64,000 bases of DNA from an uncultured Planctomycetaceae bacterium. Its GTDB lineage: Bacteria > Planctomycetota > Planctomycetia > Planctomycetales > Planctomycetaceae. The DNA is taken from positions 124,001-188,000 of the forward strand of contig CALSLT010000017.1 in NCBI GenBank assembly GCA_943787265.1. The letters run 5' to 3'. The translations under genes were made by a program, and so were the position numbers. Of the stretch, positions 1 through 8,715 are shown piece by piece. Under the pieces are notes generated by a model. The model searched no databases. It saw only the letters and a program-made list of their open reading frames with translations, and had not been told where the DNA came from. Each line of letters begins with the position of its first letter. Position 1 is the stretch's first letter.

Positions 1-1950
1 GGACGAAGAGACGCAAAGTTGCCGCCGGGATCAGACGATGAACGGTTGCTTTCCTACCATCGCCCGATGCTCGAAGACGGCACGATCGAATACCGATTCT
101 TTTACAAGGCGGGGCAGTCGACGGTACATCCGGCGATTGGTCGAGCAGCATTTCTACTCAATCCATACGGGGTGCAACTTCATTGGGTGACCGATGGCAA
201 ATTCGCACGTTCCGAATTGTCACCAGGCAACTCGATTGTCGAATTGGAAAACCGCCGCGGACCAGCAGAGTTGCCTCTGAAAGAAGACCTCTGGAATTCT
301 GTTCGCCTGACTTTGATCGGCGACACCGTCAGCTTGTTCCTTAATGACGAGCACGTTTACGAACGGCGTCTGGAAGTCAGCAATCAGCGTAACTTCGGAC
401 TGTTTCACTACTCAGACCGTTCCCAGTCTGTTGTTAAAGACGTTGTTTGGCGCGGCGACTGGCCGAAGCAACTGCCGTCAGTCTATGAGCAGGAGCTGTC
501 CGGGGATGACACGCAGGAACTCGATCAGTCTGCAGAGAATCTGGCGGCACTATTTCAGCATTCGTTTACGACAGAGCGGTTCCCGTTAGGAAGATTCACG
601 GTCAGTGCCGGTCAAATGTCGGATACTCGGTCGGAGGCGGACGGGCTTTATGTCGAACGGCACGGTTCGGGCAGATATCAGCGGACCGTTCTGGCGGCTC
701 AACTGATCGTTGGGGGAGACTTTGATATTTCCGCTTCGTTCGATTCGCTAGTGACCAGACCCAACGAGGGTGGACACAGCAGCGTTTCTCTTTCACTGAA
801 GCTTGCCGATAATGCCCGCACTGAGACCAACTACCGGCGACGTCATAACCGGTATGTTGGACGTGAGGATCAGTACCTTGCTTATGCCGACGTTGCCTCT
901 TATCCCGACGGTGAACCTCGCCGCACCAATATTGGCTATAAGCCTGCCGAGAGCACTTCAGGAACTCTGCGACTCGTTCGGCGAGGCAATCAGATTTACA
1001 CGTTGTTTGCTGAAGATGGCTCGACGAACTTTCGCATCACGGGACAGTCCGAGTTCCCGACAGACGACGTTCTGATGGGAGGCATCCAGCTATCCGCTCT
1101 GACGTTCCAGGAGAGCTTTGTCAGTGCCCGTTGGAAAAAACTGGTTGTTCGAGCTGATCGAATTACCGGCCCGGCCACAGAGAGCTCATCTCCCGTTTCA
1201 GTACTTGCCGACGTCAATAAGAAGCGAGACGGCTTGCGCGTCGTTGGTGATTTTGACTTCACAAAGCGAGCACCAACGAACCTTGAGTTTTATCGCTGGG
1301 GAAACGTCCTGCCGTGGTCTTCGAAGCTTGGCGGCCAAATGATGACTCATCAAGGACGACCAACCTGGGCAGCCTCAGGCATTACTCCTCGCAAAGAAAT
1401 CGACGGCGACTTCGACATAACGGCCGTCTTCGAACTGAAAAAGATCGTCAATCCGTCAGTTGGTGATCGGTCAACTGTCTATCTCAAGACTCTCTTCGGA
1501 CGAAGCGGAAATACTCATGCCAGCCTGATGTTCGATATCAATGCGAAGGGCGAACGTCAGGTCTTCGCCCGCCTGGGCACTCGCAGACCAGACGGCGGGC
1601 ATAACTATAGGATTGTCGGTACAGTCGCCGCTTCAGAGATCGCAATTTTGAGAATCGCACGCTACGGAACCACGATGTACTTTTTCACTCAGAAAGACGC
1701 GGGCAGCCCCGAACAACTCGTCTCCGTTGCTGAAGTGTCAGATGAAACTGTCGCCAGTCGAGCTGCCAACTTTATGGTCCATTCTGGCGGTGAAGGGCGT
1801 GAGACGAGCGTCCTGCTGAAGTCACTCAAAATCCAAGCGAACAAGTTTACATCAACGAACAATCTCATCCGCCTCGGCTCAAACCCTCCTCGCAACGCTC
1901 CGCCAGCATCCAGAGGATTCTTCGACAAAGTGATCGACTTTTTTAAATAG
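1..1950 (+). CDS. DUF1583-type planctomycete protein, 5' end outside window
   Basis: The frame is open to the first base, so the true start lies upstream and only the C-terminal part is present. It enters within a module that recurs in the next two genes: Y-x-RP, VHPAIGRAAFLL, RRGPAELPL, a W-N, LFLNDE, RNFGLFHY, ending WRGDWP. This is the DUF1583 type as I know it from planctomycetes. Further beta-sandwich-like segments follow, with GDFD motifs near residues 232, 410 and 463 (counting from base 19). The function of the family is unknown; an extracellular carbohydrate- or ligand-binding role is inference from the LamG-like look. The next paralogue begins 45 bp downstream on the same strand, so the genes are probably co-transcribed. 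Confidence 0.8.
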   Translation, partial: GRRDAKLPPGSDDERLLSYHRPMLEDGTIEYRFFYKAGQSTVHPAIGRAAFLLNPYGVQLHWVTDGKFARSELSPGNSIVELENRRGPAELPLKEDLWNSVRLTLIGDTVSLFLNDEHVYERRLEVSNQRNFGLFHYSDRSQSVVKDVVWRGDWPKQLPSVYEQELSGDDTQELDQSAENLAALFQHSFTTERFPLGRFTVSAGQMSDTRSEADGLYVERHGSGRYQRTVLAAQLIVGGDFDISASFDSLVTRPNEGGHSSVSLSLKLADNARTETNYRRRHNRYVGREDQYLAYADVASYPDGEPRRTNIGYKPAESTSGTLRLVRRGNQIYTLFAEDGSTNFRITGQSEFPTDDVLMGGIQLSALTFQESFVSARWKKLVVRADRITGPATESSSPVSVLADVNKKRDGLRVVGDFDFTKRAPTNLEFYRWGNVLPWSSKLGGQMMTHQGRPTWAASGITPRKEIDGDFDITAVFELKKIVNPSVGDRSTVYLKTLFGRSGNTHASLMFDINAKGERQVFARLGTRRPDGGHNYRIVGTVAASEIAILRIARYGTTMYFFTQKDAGSPEQLVSVAEVSDETVASRAANFMVHSGGEGRETSVLLKSLKIQANKFTSTNNLIRLGSNPPRNAPPASRGFFDKVIDFFK

Positions 1951-1995
1951 TCGGGCGTACGTTTCCGTCCCGTCGTATCAATGAATTCACGCTGA

Positions 1996-4900
1996 ATGAA
2001 CTTGTCACCTCAACAGAAGTCAGGCAGATTGTTGCTCGTCATCGTTCTGGCGATGGCGACATGGCACCGTGTGTCTTCATCTGATGCTGCTGACGGTTCT
2101 GACGACATCGCGGCGAACGTCATCTTTGAAGATGACTTCATCGTTGAAAATCTCGCGACTGTTTGCCGCCGAGCGAAGCTGCTTGAACCGAATTCGCAAT
2201 TCGAAGTTCTTCGAAGCTGGGTCCTGCCATCAGCCACTCACAAGAGTTTTCGTTTGAACGCGATGTTCACCGAGGCCAATCGTCCTCGACGAGAGTTGCT
2301 TGAGGGTACGAATGAGCGTCCAGATTCGGACGCGACTGTGCCGGATTTTCGAGTGCCAACGTCGAAGTTGATTTGTCCTGCACTTGACCTTGTCGAAGTG
2401 GCTGGACGGCTTGGGGAACTCGCTGAGCTTCGTGATCAGGTCGCGACCGTCTCATACTCACCTGGTATCAGAAATGATCAATCGGCTGCTGCTCTTCTGT
2501 TTTTGATTGAGCTGGAACGTGGTGACAAAGAGGCCGCTCAAGAGGCGGCTGAACGACTGATGGAGCTCACCGAAGACTTTCAGGAGTTCGACGAATCGAA
2601 TTCCTGGCCATTGATCGTGGCTGCATGGGCAAGCTTAAAAAATAACGACAGAGCGTCCAGGATTGCTGACTTGTTGACATCGCTCCACACGAGTCAGTTA
2701 AACCTTGCTTCGCCGAGGAGAGGCTCGGCGTGGGTAGAGCAAGTGGCAGCGCTGCATGTTTTTTTGCAGACAACACGGAGTCCAACGCTGGCGAACTGGA
2801 TTTCAGCGGACATTGCCACCGCAGTCAGTTCTGCACAGGGATGGCCTGGCATTTTTGCGAGGCAACATCAGCAGGGGCTGCAGTTTGTGGCATCGCACAA
2901 GCAAAGTCTTCTTTTTTATCGACTGCCACTGCGCGGAGATTTCGATTTCTCCTGTGAGATTCCTGCTCAGACCATCGGCGACGTCAGCATTATGTATGCG
3001 GGCCTGTATGCAACACCGGTCGGCGATCCATTACAGAATCGAACTGGCAATATTCGAGAAAGCCACCTCGATCTATTTGATCCTCCGATTACGCCACCTG
3101 GCGAGTGGGTCTGGTGTCGGATTCGCGTTCGCGACAATGAATGCACGACCTCTTTTAATGGGCGAATTCTTCAACAGCGAGTTCTACCAGCAAACCACGC
3201 CCCTTGGCTTGCTATTCGTACAACGTCGAGTCGTACGCAGCCGATCGTTCGTAATATTCGAATCGACGGTGATCCTGACATTCCACACGAAGTCGATTTG
3301 TGCGACGGGCGGGATCTCAACGCGTGGTGGCCTTACTTCGGGGACGACCTTGGCACTAACGGAACCTGGAGACCGCTGACTGACGACGATGGCCAGGGAC
3401 TGAGTGCCCTGAATCAACCTGCATACTCTGCAGCCTTTAAAGAGAGCCTTCTTCAATACAGCCGACCGCTCACTGCAGGGGATTCGGTGGAGTACGACTT
3501 CTACTGTGACGCCGAATCTGCACAGATTTACCCGGCATTTGGCCGTATTGCGATTCTACTTCGGCCAGACGGAGTCTCGCTGCACGCAGTCACGAACGGA
3601 AAGCAGGACCAGGCCGAATCCGATCCGGCTTCAGTTCTGACGAGCCATCATCACGGTCGTGACGTTGCCCTTCCGTCGTTCAGGCGTGGGCAATGGAATC
3701 AATGCCGACTATCGCTGGGCCATGACGCGATTGAGGTCTTCGTTAACGATGAGATGGTTTGCTCATGTCCCTGGCGATCTACGACTCCCGGACATTTCGG
3801 ATTCTTTCGATACGCAGATGCAGCGGATGTGAAAATTCGTAATGTCATCTGGCGGAATCGGCAACTGCCAGAACGAATCCAGGAGATTGAACATCAGGTG
3901 GTCAGTCACGCACCTCACCCGCTTGATAAGAGGCTCGCCGATCTGGAAGTTTTCGATTACGACTTTTCGACCAGCCGCATGTTGCGTGAATCTTTCACAT
4001 TGCCTTCAGGGGATGCGACAACGCTTACGTTAGCGGCCGGTGGAGTGAAGCATTCGCAGTCGTCGACGGGGACGTGGACAGATTCCAGCCTTGAGCCGGT
4101 TTTTGACTTGCACGGTGACTTTGATGTTACGGTCACGTTTGACAACCTGCAGATTTCTGAGCCCGAGTATGGCGGATGCGGAGTGATTATCCGCACTGAC
4201 GATGGGCATGTCGTTTTGCTGAGCCGGCGAAGACGTCAAGGAAATCTCCATCGAGTGTATCTGACCTGGCGAGTTCCTGCTGGTGACGGCGAATTTCGAT
4301 TTAACAAAGATGTGCTGATTACCGAAGCGCCTGCGGGCCGACTCCGCGTGGCTCGACGTGGTGACACGTATTCCTTCCTGGTTGCCGAAAACGATTCGCC
4401 CGTTTATCGAGACGTTGTGGAGCAAACCGTCAAAGGTGGCGGGAAGCAGGTTGTTCGGATCGAGCTACGGATGATCGCGAGCCTTCGGTCCACGGCAAGT
4501 GTAGTCTGGAAGCATGTTCGAATCGCTTCTGAGAAATTGAGCCGGTTCCGTTACCATGCAACCAGAGGTGCGATTTCAGATAGTCAATGGGCCATAATTG
4601 CCAAAGCAACTGGCCTGACGGAACTGATTCTCGATAGCACGACCGTTACAGATGATGATCTCGCAAGGCTGAAAGAACACCACAACATACGGCTGCTTTA
4701 TCTGAAAGCAACAGGCATCACGTCATCGGGGCTGCAAGAACTATCGCACATGAAAGGTCTTGAGCACCTTCATCTGACGCAGAGCCGGATTGATGATGAA
4801 GCCGCGACGACTCTTGGTCGTCTTACGAAACTCAAAACGCTGGGGCTGTCGCATACAATGGTGACAGATGTAACGATCAGCAAATTATCAACACTTCCGA

Positions 4901-5067
4901 AACTAAGAGTTCTGGGGTTGAAGAATACCGGAGTGACAGATGCAGCAATCGATAGTTTTTCGAAGATGACGGCGTTGAGAACTGTGAATCTTCAGGGCAC
5001 CCAGCTGTCAAATGCAGGATTCGATCGTTTCCTGCAGACGCTGCCTGAATGCAAAGTGACTCGCTAA
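1996..5067 (+). CDS. Exported DUF1583-type protein with C-terminal leucine-rich repeats
   Basis: 1023 residues starting at an ATG. The N-terminus (basic residues, then LLLVIVLAMATW) looks like a signal peptide, so export is likely. An alpha-helical region follows to about residue 290, a GDFDF beta segment lies near 313, and the DUF1583 module lies at about 481-621 (YPAFGRIAILL, FVNDE, GHFGFFRY). A GDFDV segment lies near 708. Residues 868-1023 hold leucine-rich repeats of the bacterial LTELILDSTTVTDDDLARL type with about 24-residue spacing. This LRR tail is absent from the two flanking paralogues, so it looks like a lineage-specific fusion, perhaps for protein binding. Biochemical role unknown. 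Confidence 0.85.
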   Translation: MNLSPQQKSGRLLLVIVLAMATWHRVSSSDAADGSDDIAANVIFEDDFIVENLATVCRRAKLLEPNSQFEVLRSWVLPSATHKSFRLNAMFTEANRPRRELLEGTNERPDSDATVPDFRVPTSKLICPALDLVEVAGRLGELAELRDQVATVSYSPGIRNDQSAAALLFLIELERGDKEAAQEAAERLMELTEDFQEFDESNSWPLIVAAWASLKNNDRASRIADLLTSLHTSQLNLASPRRGSAWVEQVAALHVFLQTTRSPTLANWISADIATAVSSAQGWPGIFARQHQQGLQFVASHKQSLLFYRLPLRGDFDFSCEIPAQTIGDVSIMYAGLYATPVGDPLQNRTGNIRESHLDLFDPPITPPGEWVWCRIRVRDNECTTSFNGRILQQRVLPANHAPWLAIRTTSSRTQPIVRNIRIDGDPDIPHEVDLCDGRDLNAWWPYFGDDLGTNGTWRPLTDDDGQGLSALNQPAYSAAFKESLLQYSRPLTAGDSVEYDFYCDAESAQIYPAFGRIAILLRPDGVSLHAVTNGKQDQAESDPASVLTSHHHGRDVALPSFRRGQWNQCRLSLGHDAIEVFVNDEMVCSCPWRSTTPGHFGFFRYADAADVKIRNVIWRNRQLPERIQEIEHQVVSHAPHPLDKRLADLEVFDYDFSTSRMLRESFTLPSGDATTLTLAAGGVKHSQSSTGTWTDSSLEPVFDLHGDFDVTVTFDNLQISEPEYGGCGVIIRTDDGHVVLLSRRRRQGNLHRVYLTWRVPAGDGEFRFNKDVLITEAPAGRLRVARRGDTYSFLVAENDSPVYRDVVEQTVKGGGKQVVRIELRMIASLRSTASVVWKHVRIASEKLSRFRYHATRGAISDSQWAIIAKATGLTELILDSTTVTDDDLARLKEHHNIRLLYLKATGITSSGLQELSHMKGLEHLHLTQSRIDDEAATTLGRLTKLKTLGLSHTMVTDVTISKLSTLPKLRVLGLKNTGVTDAAIDSFSKMTALRTVNLQGTQLSNAGFDRFLQTLPECKVTR

Positions 5068-5118
5068 TAATTTCGCACAGATGCCGTAGCGTGAAGTAAC
5101 ACAACTGGAGAAACCAAG

Positions 5119-7221
5119 ATGAGAAGCAAAGATTTTGTGGACCAATCGTGGCGATATATTCTGGCTGCACTGCTTGCCTGTTACTGTTCGGTTTCCAACA
5201 GCCAGGAAGCAACAGAAACGCCCCTCTCAATCAGTCAGACTAGCGGAGCAGCGGCGCTGGAGAGCCTTCGAAATGACGATGTTGAAAAGGCGTTAGAGTC
5301 TTTGGGAGCGGCGGCGGACGTAATCAGAAACCTGCATCCGACGGAGGATGAAGGTCTCGCTGCTGCGGCCGGTGGTCTATTCCGAACGTTGAGTCAGCTC
5401 GATGAAGGAGAACAGTTTGATCTTCTTTATGAGTGGTCCATGCCGACTGATGATCGAAAAATTGTGCGGCTGTTGACGTCGGTCGTACCTCAGATCGCCC
5501 CACCGAAAGCGTTCGCGCGAGCAATTGGTGAACGGCCTCGCGATGAGACATTTGCCGTTTCATCGGTCGGTGACATTCATGGTTTGTTTTGCAGCGGCTG
5601 GATGTTGGTGAAAGCTGCCGATGAGATCGGAAGACTGCGCCGTCTGTCGACTGAACTCGAAGAACTGGCTGCCGACAAAGTTCCTAACGCAGACACGTTG
5701 CTGTTACTGGCTCAGTTGGCTGATCGACGCAGCGATGAGGCGAAGCTGAAGGCGGCTCTGGAACAGAGAGCCAAGCGGCTTAGCGATTCGGTTGTCGGAG
5801 AGGCAGTCGCTGGAGAAGCGACTGCGATCATCGATCCGTCAGACATCGCGGTTGCCGCGGCCGCGACGACGGTCGAGTCACAGCGATCGCTCGGCGAGTC
5901 GATGTTCAAGTCTCTGGTCGAGCAGACGCTGAGTCGGTCTGCAGTGCGTCTTCGGTCATTTCTTCGACTGGCTCACGCAACTTCCGTTCAACTGGCACGT
6001 GGAGAGTCCGGCGCCGAGGCAATTCGTCAGAACCGACTGAAGTACTGGGTGCCGGCATCTGGAGCAAGTTCCGTGCTCCGATCACGAGGCAGTGTCGATT
6101 CGACCTGGCTGGTCCACGAAGACCACATACTGCATCTAGCGGGCGGTCGAAATGATGTGCTGTTCTTTCGGTACCCACTGGCCGGTGAGTTCGAGTTTAA
6201 GTGCGAAGGCCAGGAAGGCGGTCGCATCGGCACAGACGCTGGGCTCGTTTATGGCGGCCTGCAGTTTCAAGCTTTGGGCAGCACGAACCAATTGACGGTC
6301 TGGGATGCGGATATCGTGCACTCGGTTGTGAAACCCTGCCCGTTCGTACGACACGAAGCTCGGCCGACGTTCAATCGAATGTCGATTCGATCAACTGCTG
6401 AGAAAGCAATGCTGACCGCGAATATGCACCCGATGTGGTTCGATCCTTCCGCTAACGTCAGCAACAGCCCGTGGGTCGGATTGCGAAGTTTCGAAGAAAG
6501 ACGCCCGATATTCCGTAACCTGGCGATTACCGGGAAGCCGGTAATTCCGCGAGAAGTTCGCATGTCTGAAGGCAATGACCTGAGAGGTTGGCAGTCGCAC
6601 TTCTTCGGTGAAACTCAGCCAGCGTTTGCAGTCGGAAGTACGGCCAGTCCAGCGACGCCGCAAGTTGCCTGGTCGTTGGCTGACGGCGTCATCACGGCAC
6701 CGAAGAGAGCGGCAGACGGTCCCAAGTCGCAAAGTATCTTGCGGTATCAAAGGCCTCTGCTGGACGGCGAATCAATTTCGTATGAGTTTGAATATTCAAA
6801 AGACGGCGACGTACTCGTTCATCCGGCGCTTGGCCAATTGGCATTCCTGATCGAATCCGGCGGTGTCAAAGTTCGCTGGTTGACTGTGGGAGCCAACGAG
6901 TGGACGGGCCTGCCGATCGACAATGCTCTTTTGGAGCCGCTCAGCCGTCGAGGCCCACGTCCGTTGCCGCTGAATGAGGGAGATTGGAACAAAGTTACGC
7001 TTGCACGAGCCGCTGGAAAAGCAACGCTCACGTTGAACGGCGAGGTGGTTTACCAGCGAACGATCGATTTTGGTGGCGATCACAATTTCGGATTCTATCG
7101 CGGTCAGGGCGAGACGACGGCGAAGATTCGAAACGTCGTCATGACCGGCGATTGGCCCGAAACTCTGCCTGCTGACGTGCTGGAAAATCCAACGGTGACC
7201 GTGGATCTTGTCGCCAATTGA
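5119..7221 (+). CDS. Exported DUF1583-type protein (third tandem paralogue)
   Basis: 700 residues. The ATG is preceded by GGAG with good spacing (GGAGAAACCAAG), which fixes the start. A signal peptide is likely (YILAALLACYCSVSNS). An alpha-helical N-terminal half is followed by a GEFEFKC beta segment near residue 355 and the DUF1583 module at about 537-690 (VHPALGQLAFLI, RRGPRPLPL, LTLNGE, HNFGFYRG, TGDWPETLP). It ends soon after the module, so it lacks the LRR tail of the preceding gene. It lies 51 bp after that gene in the same direction and is presumably the last cistron, since the next gene is convergent. Function unknown. Confidence 0.85.
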   Translation: MRSKDFVDQSWRYILAALLACYCSVSNSQEATETPLSISQTSGAAALESLRNDDVEKALESLGAAADVIRNLHPTEDEGLAAAAGGLFRTLSQLDEGEQFDLLYEWSMPTDDRKIVRLLTSVVPQIAPPKAFARAIGERPRDETFAVSSVGDIHGLFCSGWMLVKAADEIGRLRRLSTELEELAADKVPNADTLLLLAQLADRRSDEAKLKAALEQRAKRLSDSVVGEAVAGEATAIIDPSDIAVAAAATTVESQRSLGESMFKSLVEQTLSRSAVRLRSFLRLAHATSVQLARGESGAEAIRQNRLKYWVPASGASSVLRSRGSVDSTWLVHEDHILHLAGGRNDVLFFRYPLAGEFEFKCEGQEGGRIGTDAGLVYGGLQFQALGSTNQLTVWDADIVHSVVKPCPFVRHEARPTFNRMSIRSTAEKAMLTANMHPMWFDPSANVSNSPWVGLRSFEERRPIFRNLAITGKPVIPREVRMSEGNDLRGWQSHFFGETQPAFAVGSTASPATPQVAWSLADGVITAPKRAADGPKSQSILRYQRPLLDGESISYEFEYSKDGDVLVHPALGQLAFLIESGGVKVRWLTVGANEWTGLPIDNALLEPLSRRGPRPLPLNEGDWNKVTLARAAGKATLTLNGEVVYQRTIDFGGDHNFGFYRGQGETTAKIRNVVMTGDWPETLPADVLENPTVTVDLVAN

Positions 7222-7252
7222 GACTCTGGAGATCGGCCGCTGGGGGGAAGTG

Positions 7253-7960
7253 TTACTTCGGCTTTTTGACAGCGTTTCCAAACAGGTAAACGTTGTCGAA
7301 GCGGCCGGTGTCGTCGAATGAGCCGATGCCAACCTGCCCCCAGGCAAACGTTTTGTCGGTGGCCGTCATGACTGGCGTCTTCATGTCGTCAAAGTAGATT
7401 TCGATTTTTCCAGACTTCACTTCTCGAACGATCCTGGCGTGATGCCATTCGTCGTCCCAATTCGTACCTTCGGTTGTCTTTGTTGAGATCTTTGTTCGCG
7501 GCTTCTCATTGACGATGAAAATCTGGTTGGCGTGGTCGTCAGTCTTCTTGCCGAAGTGCACGTAGTAGTGGTGCGACGGATCCTGAAAACCGAAGAACAG
7601 ACACAGATCCCGGTGGCCGTAGTCTTTCTTCGTTGATTGAAACTTCAGATCCAGCACGAAGTCACCGACGGTCACGTCCTTGATCAGGCATCGATTAAAC
7701 GGCGAGCGGACCGGGTTCTTAACTTTGCTCTGCTGAAACTGCTCGAACACAAAGTTGTCGCCAAGCTTCGTCATCTTCCATGCCTTCGGATCACCCGGCA
7801 CCCAGTTTTCTGAGCTTCCAGACTGAAAGTCATCGCAGAAGACAAGCGGCAGCTTCGTGCCAGCATCCAGAGCGTTCTTCACGCACGGGGGATCTGCTGC
7901 GAACGAAGCCGCAGAAATAGCTACAGAAACAAGACTGGCCTGAAGTAGATAACGTGGCAT
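7253..7960 (-). CDS. Secreted LamG/DUF1080-like jelly-roll protein
   Basis: 235 residues with a clear signal peptide (LLQASLVSVAISAASFAA). The body has the pattern of a concanavalin/LamG-like single-domain protein: an opening VFCDDFQSG, strands such as FVLDLKFQS, then DLCLFFGFQDPSHHYYVHFG, WHHARIVRE and a closing GIGSFDDTGRFDNVYLFG. These resemble the 3-keto-disaccharide-hydrolase (DUF1080) group common in planctomycetes. No catalytic residues can be assigned from sequence alone. It is convergent with the third DUF1583-type gene, with only 31 bp between stops. A sugar-binding or glycan-processing role is inference. Confidence 0.8.
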   Translation of the reverse strand: MPRYLLQASLVSVAISAASFAADPPCVKNALDAGTKLPLVFCDDFQSGSSENWVPGDPKAWKMTKLGDNFVFEQFQQSKVKNPVRSPFNRCLIKDVTVGDFVLDLKFQSTKKDYGHRDLCLFFGFQDPSHHYYVHFGKKTDDHANQIFIVNEKPRTKISTKTTEGTNWDDEWHHARIVREVKSGKIEIYFDDMKTPVMTATDKTFAWGQVGIGSFDDTGRFDNVYLFGNAVKKPK

Positions 7961-8001
7961 GATGTGTCCCTCGCGGCGGTTATTCGTTTGTGAAGATTCG
8001 G

Positions 8002-8083
8002 CCAGGCGAGCGGATGACGTAAGTCCGTTGGCAATTACTGAATCAGTTGCTGGCCGGCAGGCTAACGCCTGCCGCTCGCCTGG
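8002..8083. repeat. Nested inverted-repeat element
   Basis: CCAGGCGAGCGG at the left end and CCGCTCGCCTGG at the right end are perfect 12-bp inverted repeats. Inside the right half lies a second hairpin, CGGCAGGC-TAAC-GCCTGCCG, with an 8-bp perfect stem. It sits between two divergent genes. The arrangement looks like a REP-type intergenic palindrome rather than coding sequence, which argues against the TTG at 8047 as the start of the following gene. Copies elsewhere in the genome cannot be checked here. Confidence 0.6.
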
Positions 8084-8151
8084 GATTTCCGTCGATTAAC
8101 TGTTGTGAGTCGAATTTCGTTGTCTCTGAAGTCTCTCGAAAGTCCGGCACT

Positions 8152-8709
8152 GTGTCGAACGACTCCGCACCGTTGGAACACACTCAACGCAGACTCCAAA
8201 CCTGGGGGCCACTTTGGATCCTGGCGATGATGGTGTACCTGGCGATTTGCTGGTACGGGATGATGGCCGTTCATGAACTCGGACACGTGCTTGGAGCGTG
8301 GCTTACTGGCGGCGTCGTTGAGCGTGTCATTCTGCACCCGTTGGCAATTTCTCGGACCGACTTATCAGTGAATCCGCACCCGTTGCCGGTCGTCTGGTGT
8401 GGACCGATCTTTGGGTGCCTGCTTCCGGTTCTCGTCTGGCTGACCGTTTGGCAATTCGTTGAGAAGTTTTCCCATCTTGCGCGATTCTTCGCCGACTTTT
8501 GCTGTGTGGCGAACGGTGCATACCTCGGAATTGGCTCCTTCGAATCCGTCGGCGACGCTGGAGACCTGCTCAAGCATCAATGCCCGATCGGTTATCTGTG
8601 GCTGTTCGGTATCGCCATGATCCCCGCGGGTTTTGCACTCTGGAACGGCCTCGGCCCGGCTTTCGGAATTCTCATACGCAACTCCGTGCCGCGTGAATCA
8701 GAACGCTAA
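8152..8709 (+). CDS. Membrane protein with HELGH motif (M50-like)
   Basis: About 185 residues from the GTG. An upstream in-frame TTG at 8047 would put the N-terminus inside a palindromic repeat, so the later start is preferred; an ATG at 8227 is also possible. Hydrophobic segments are seen at about 21-36, 83-105 and 150-170. H41-E42-x2-H45 (MMAVHELGHVLGAWLTGG) matches the HExxH zinc site of M50 (site-2-type) intramembrane metalloproteases, lying as expected in a membrane segment. I do not see the second M50 signature (NxxPxxxLDG), so it may be a divergent or inactive relative. Substrate unknown. Confidence 0.65.
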   Translation: MSNDSAPLEHTQRRLQTWGPLWILAMMVYLAICWYGMMAVHELGHVLGAWLTGGVVERVILHPLAISRTDLSVNPHPLPVVWCGPIFGCLLPVLVWLTVWQFVEKFSHLARFFADFCCVANGAYLGIGSFESVGDAGDLLKHQCPIGYLWLFGIAMIPAGFALWNGLGPAFGILIRNSVPRESER

Positions 8710-8715
8710 TCCGGG

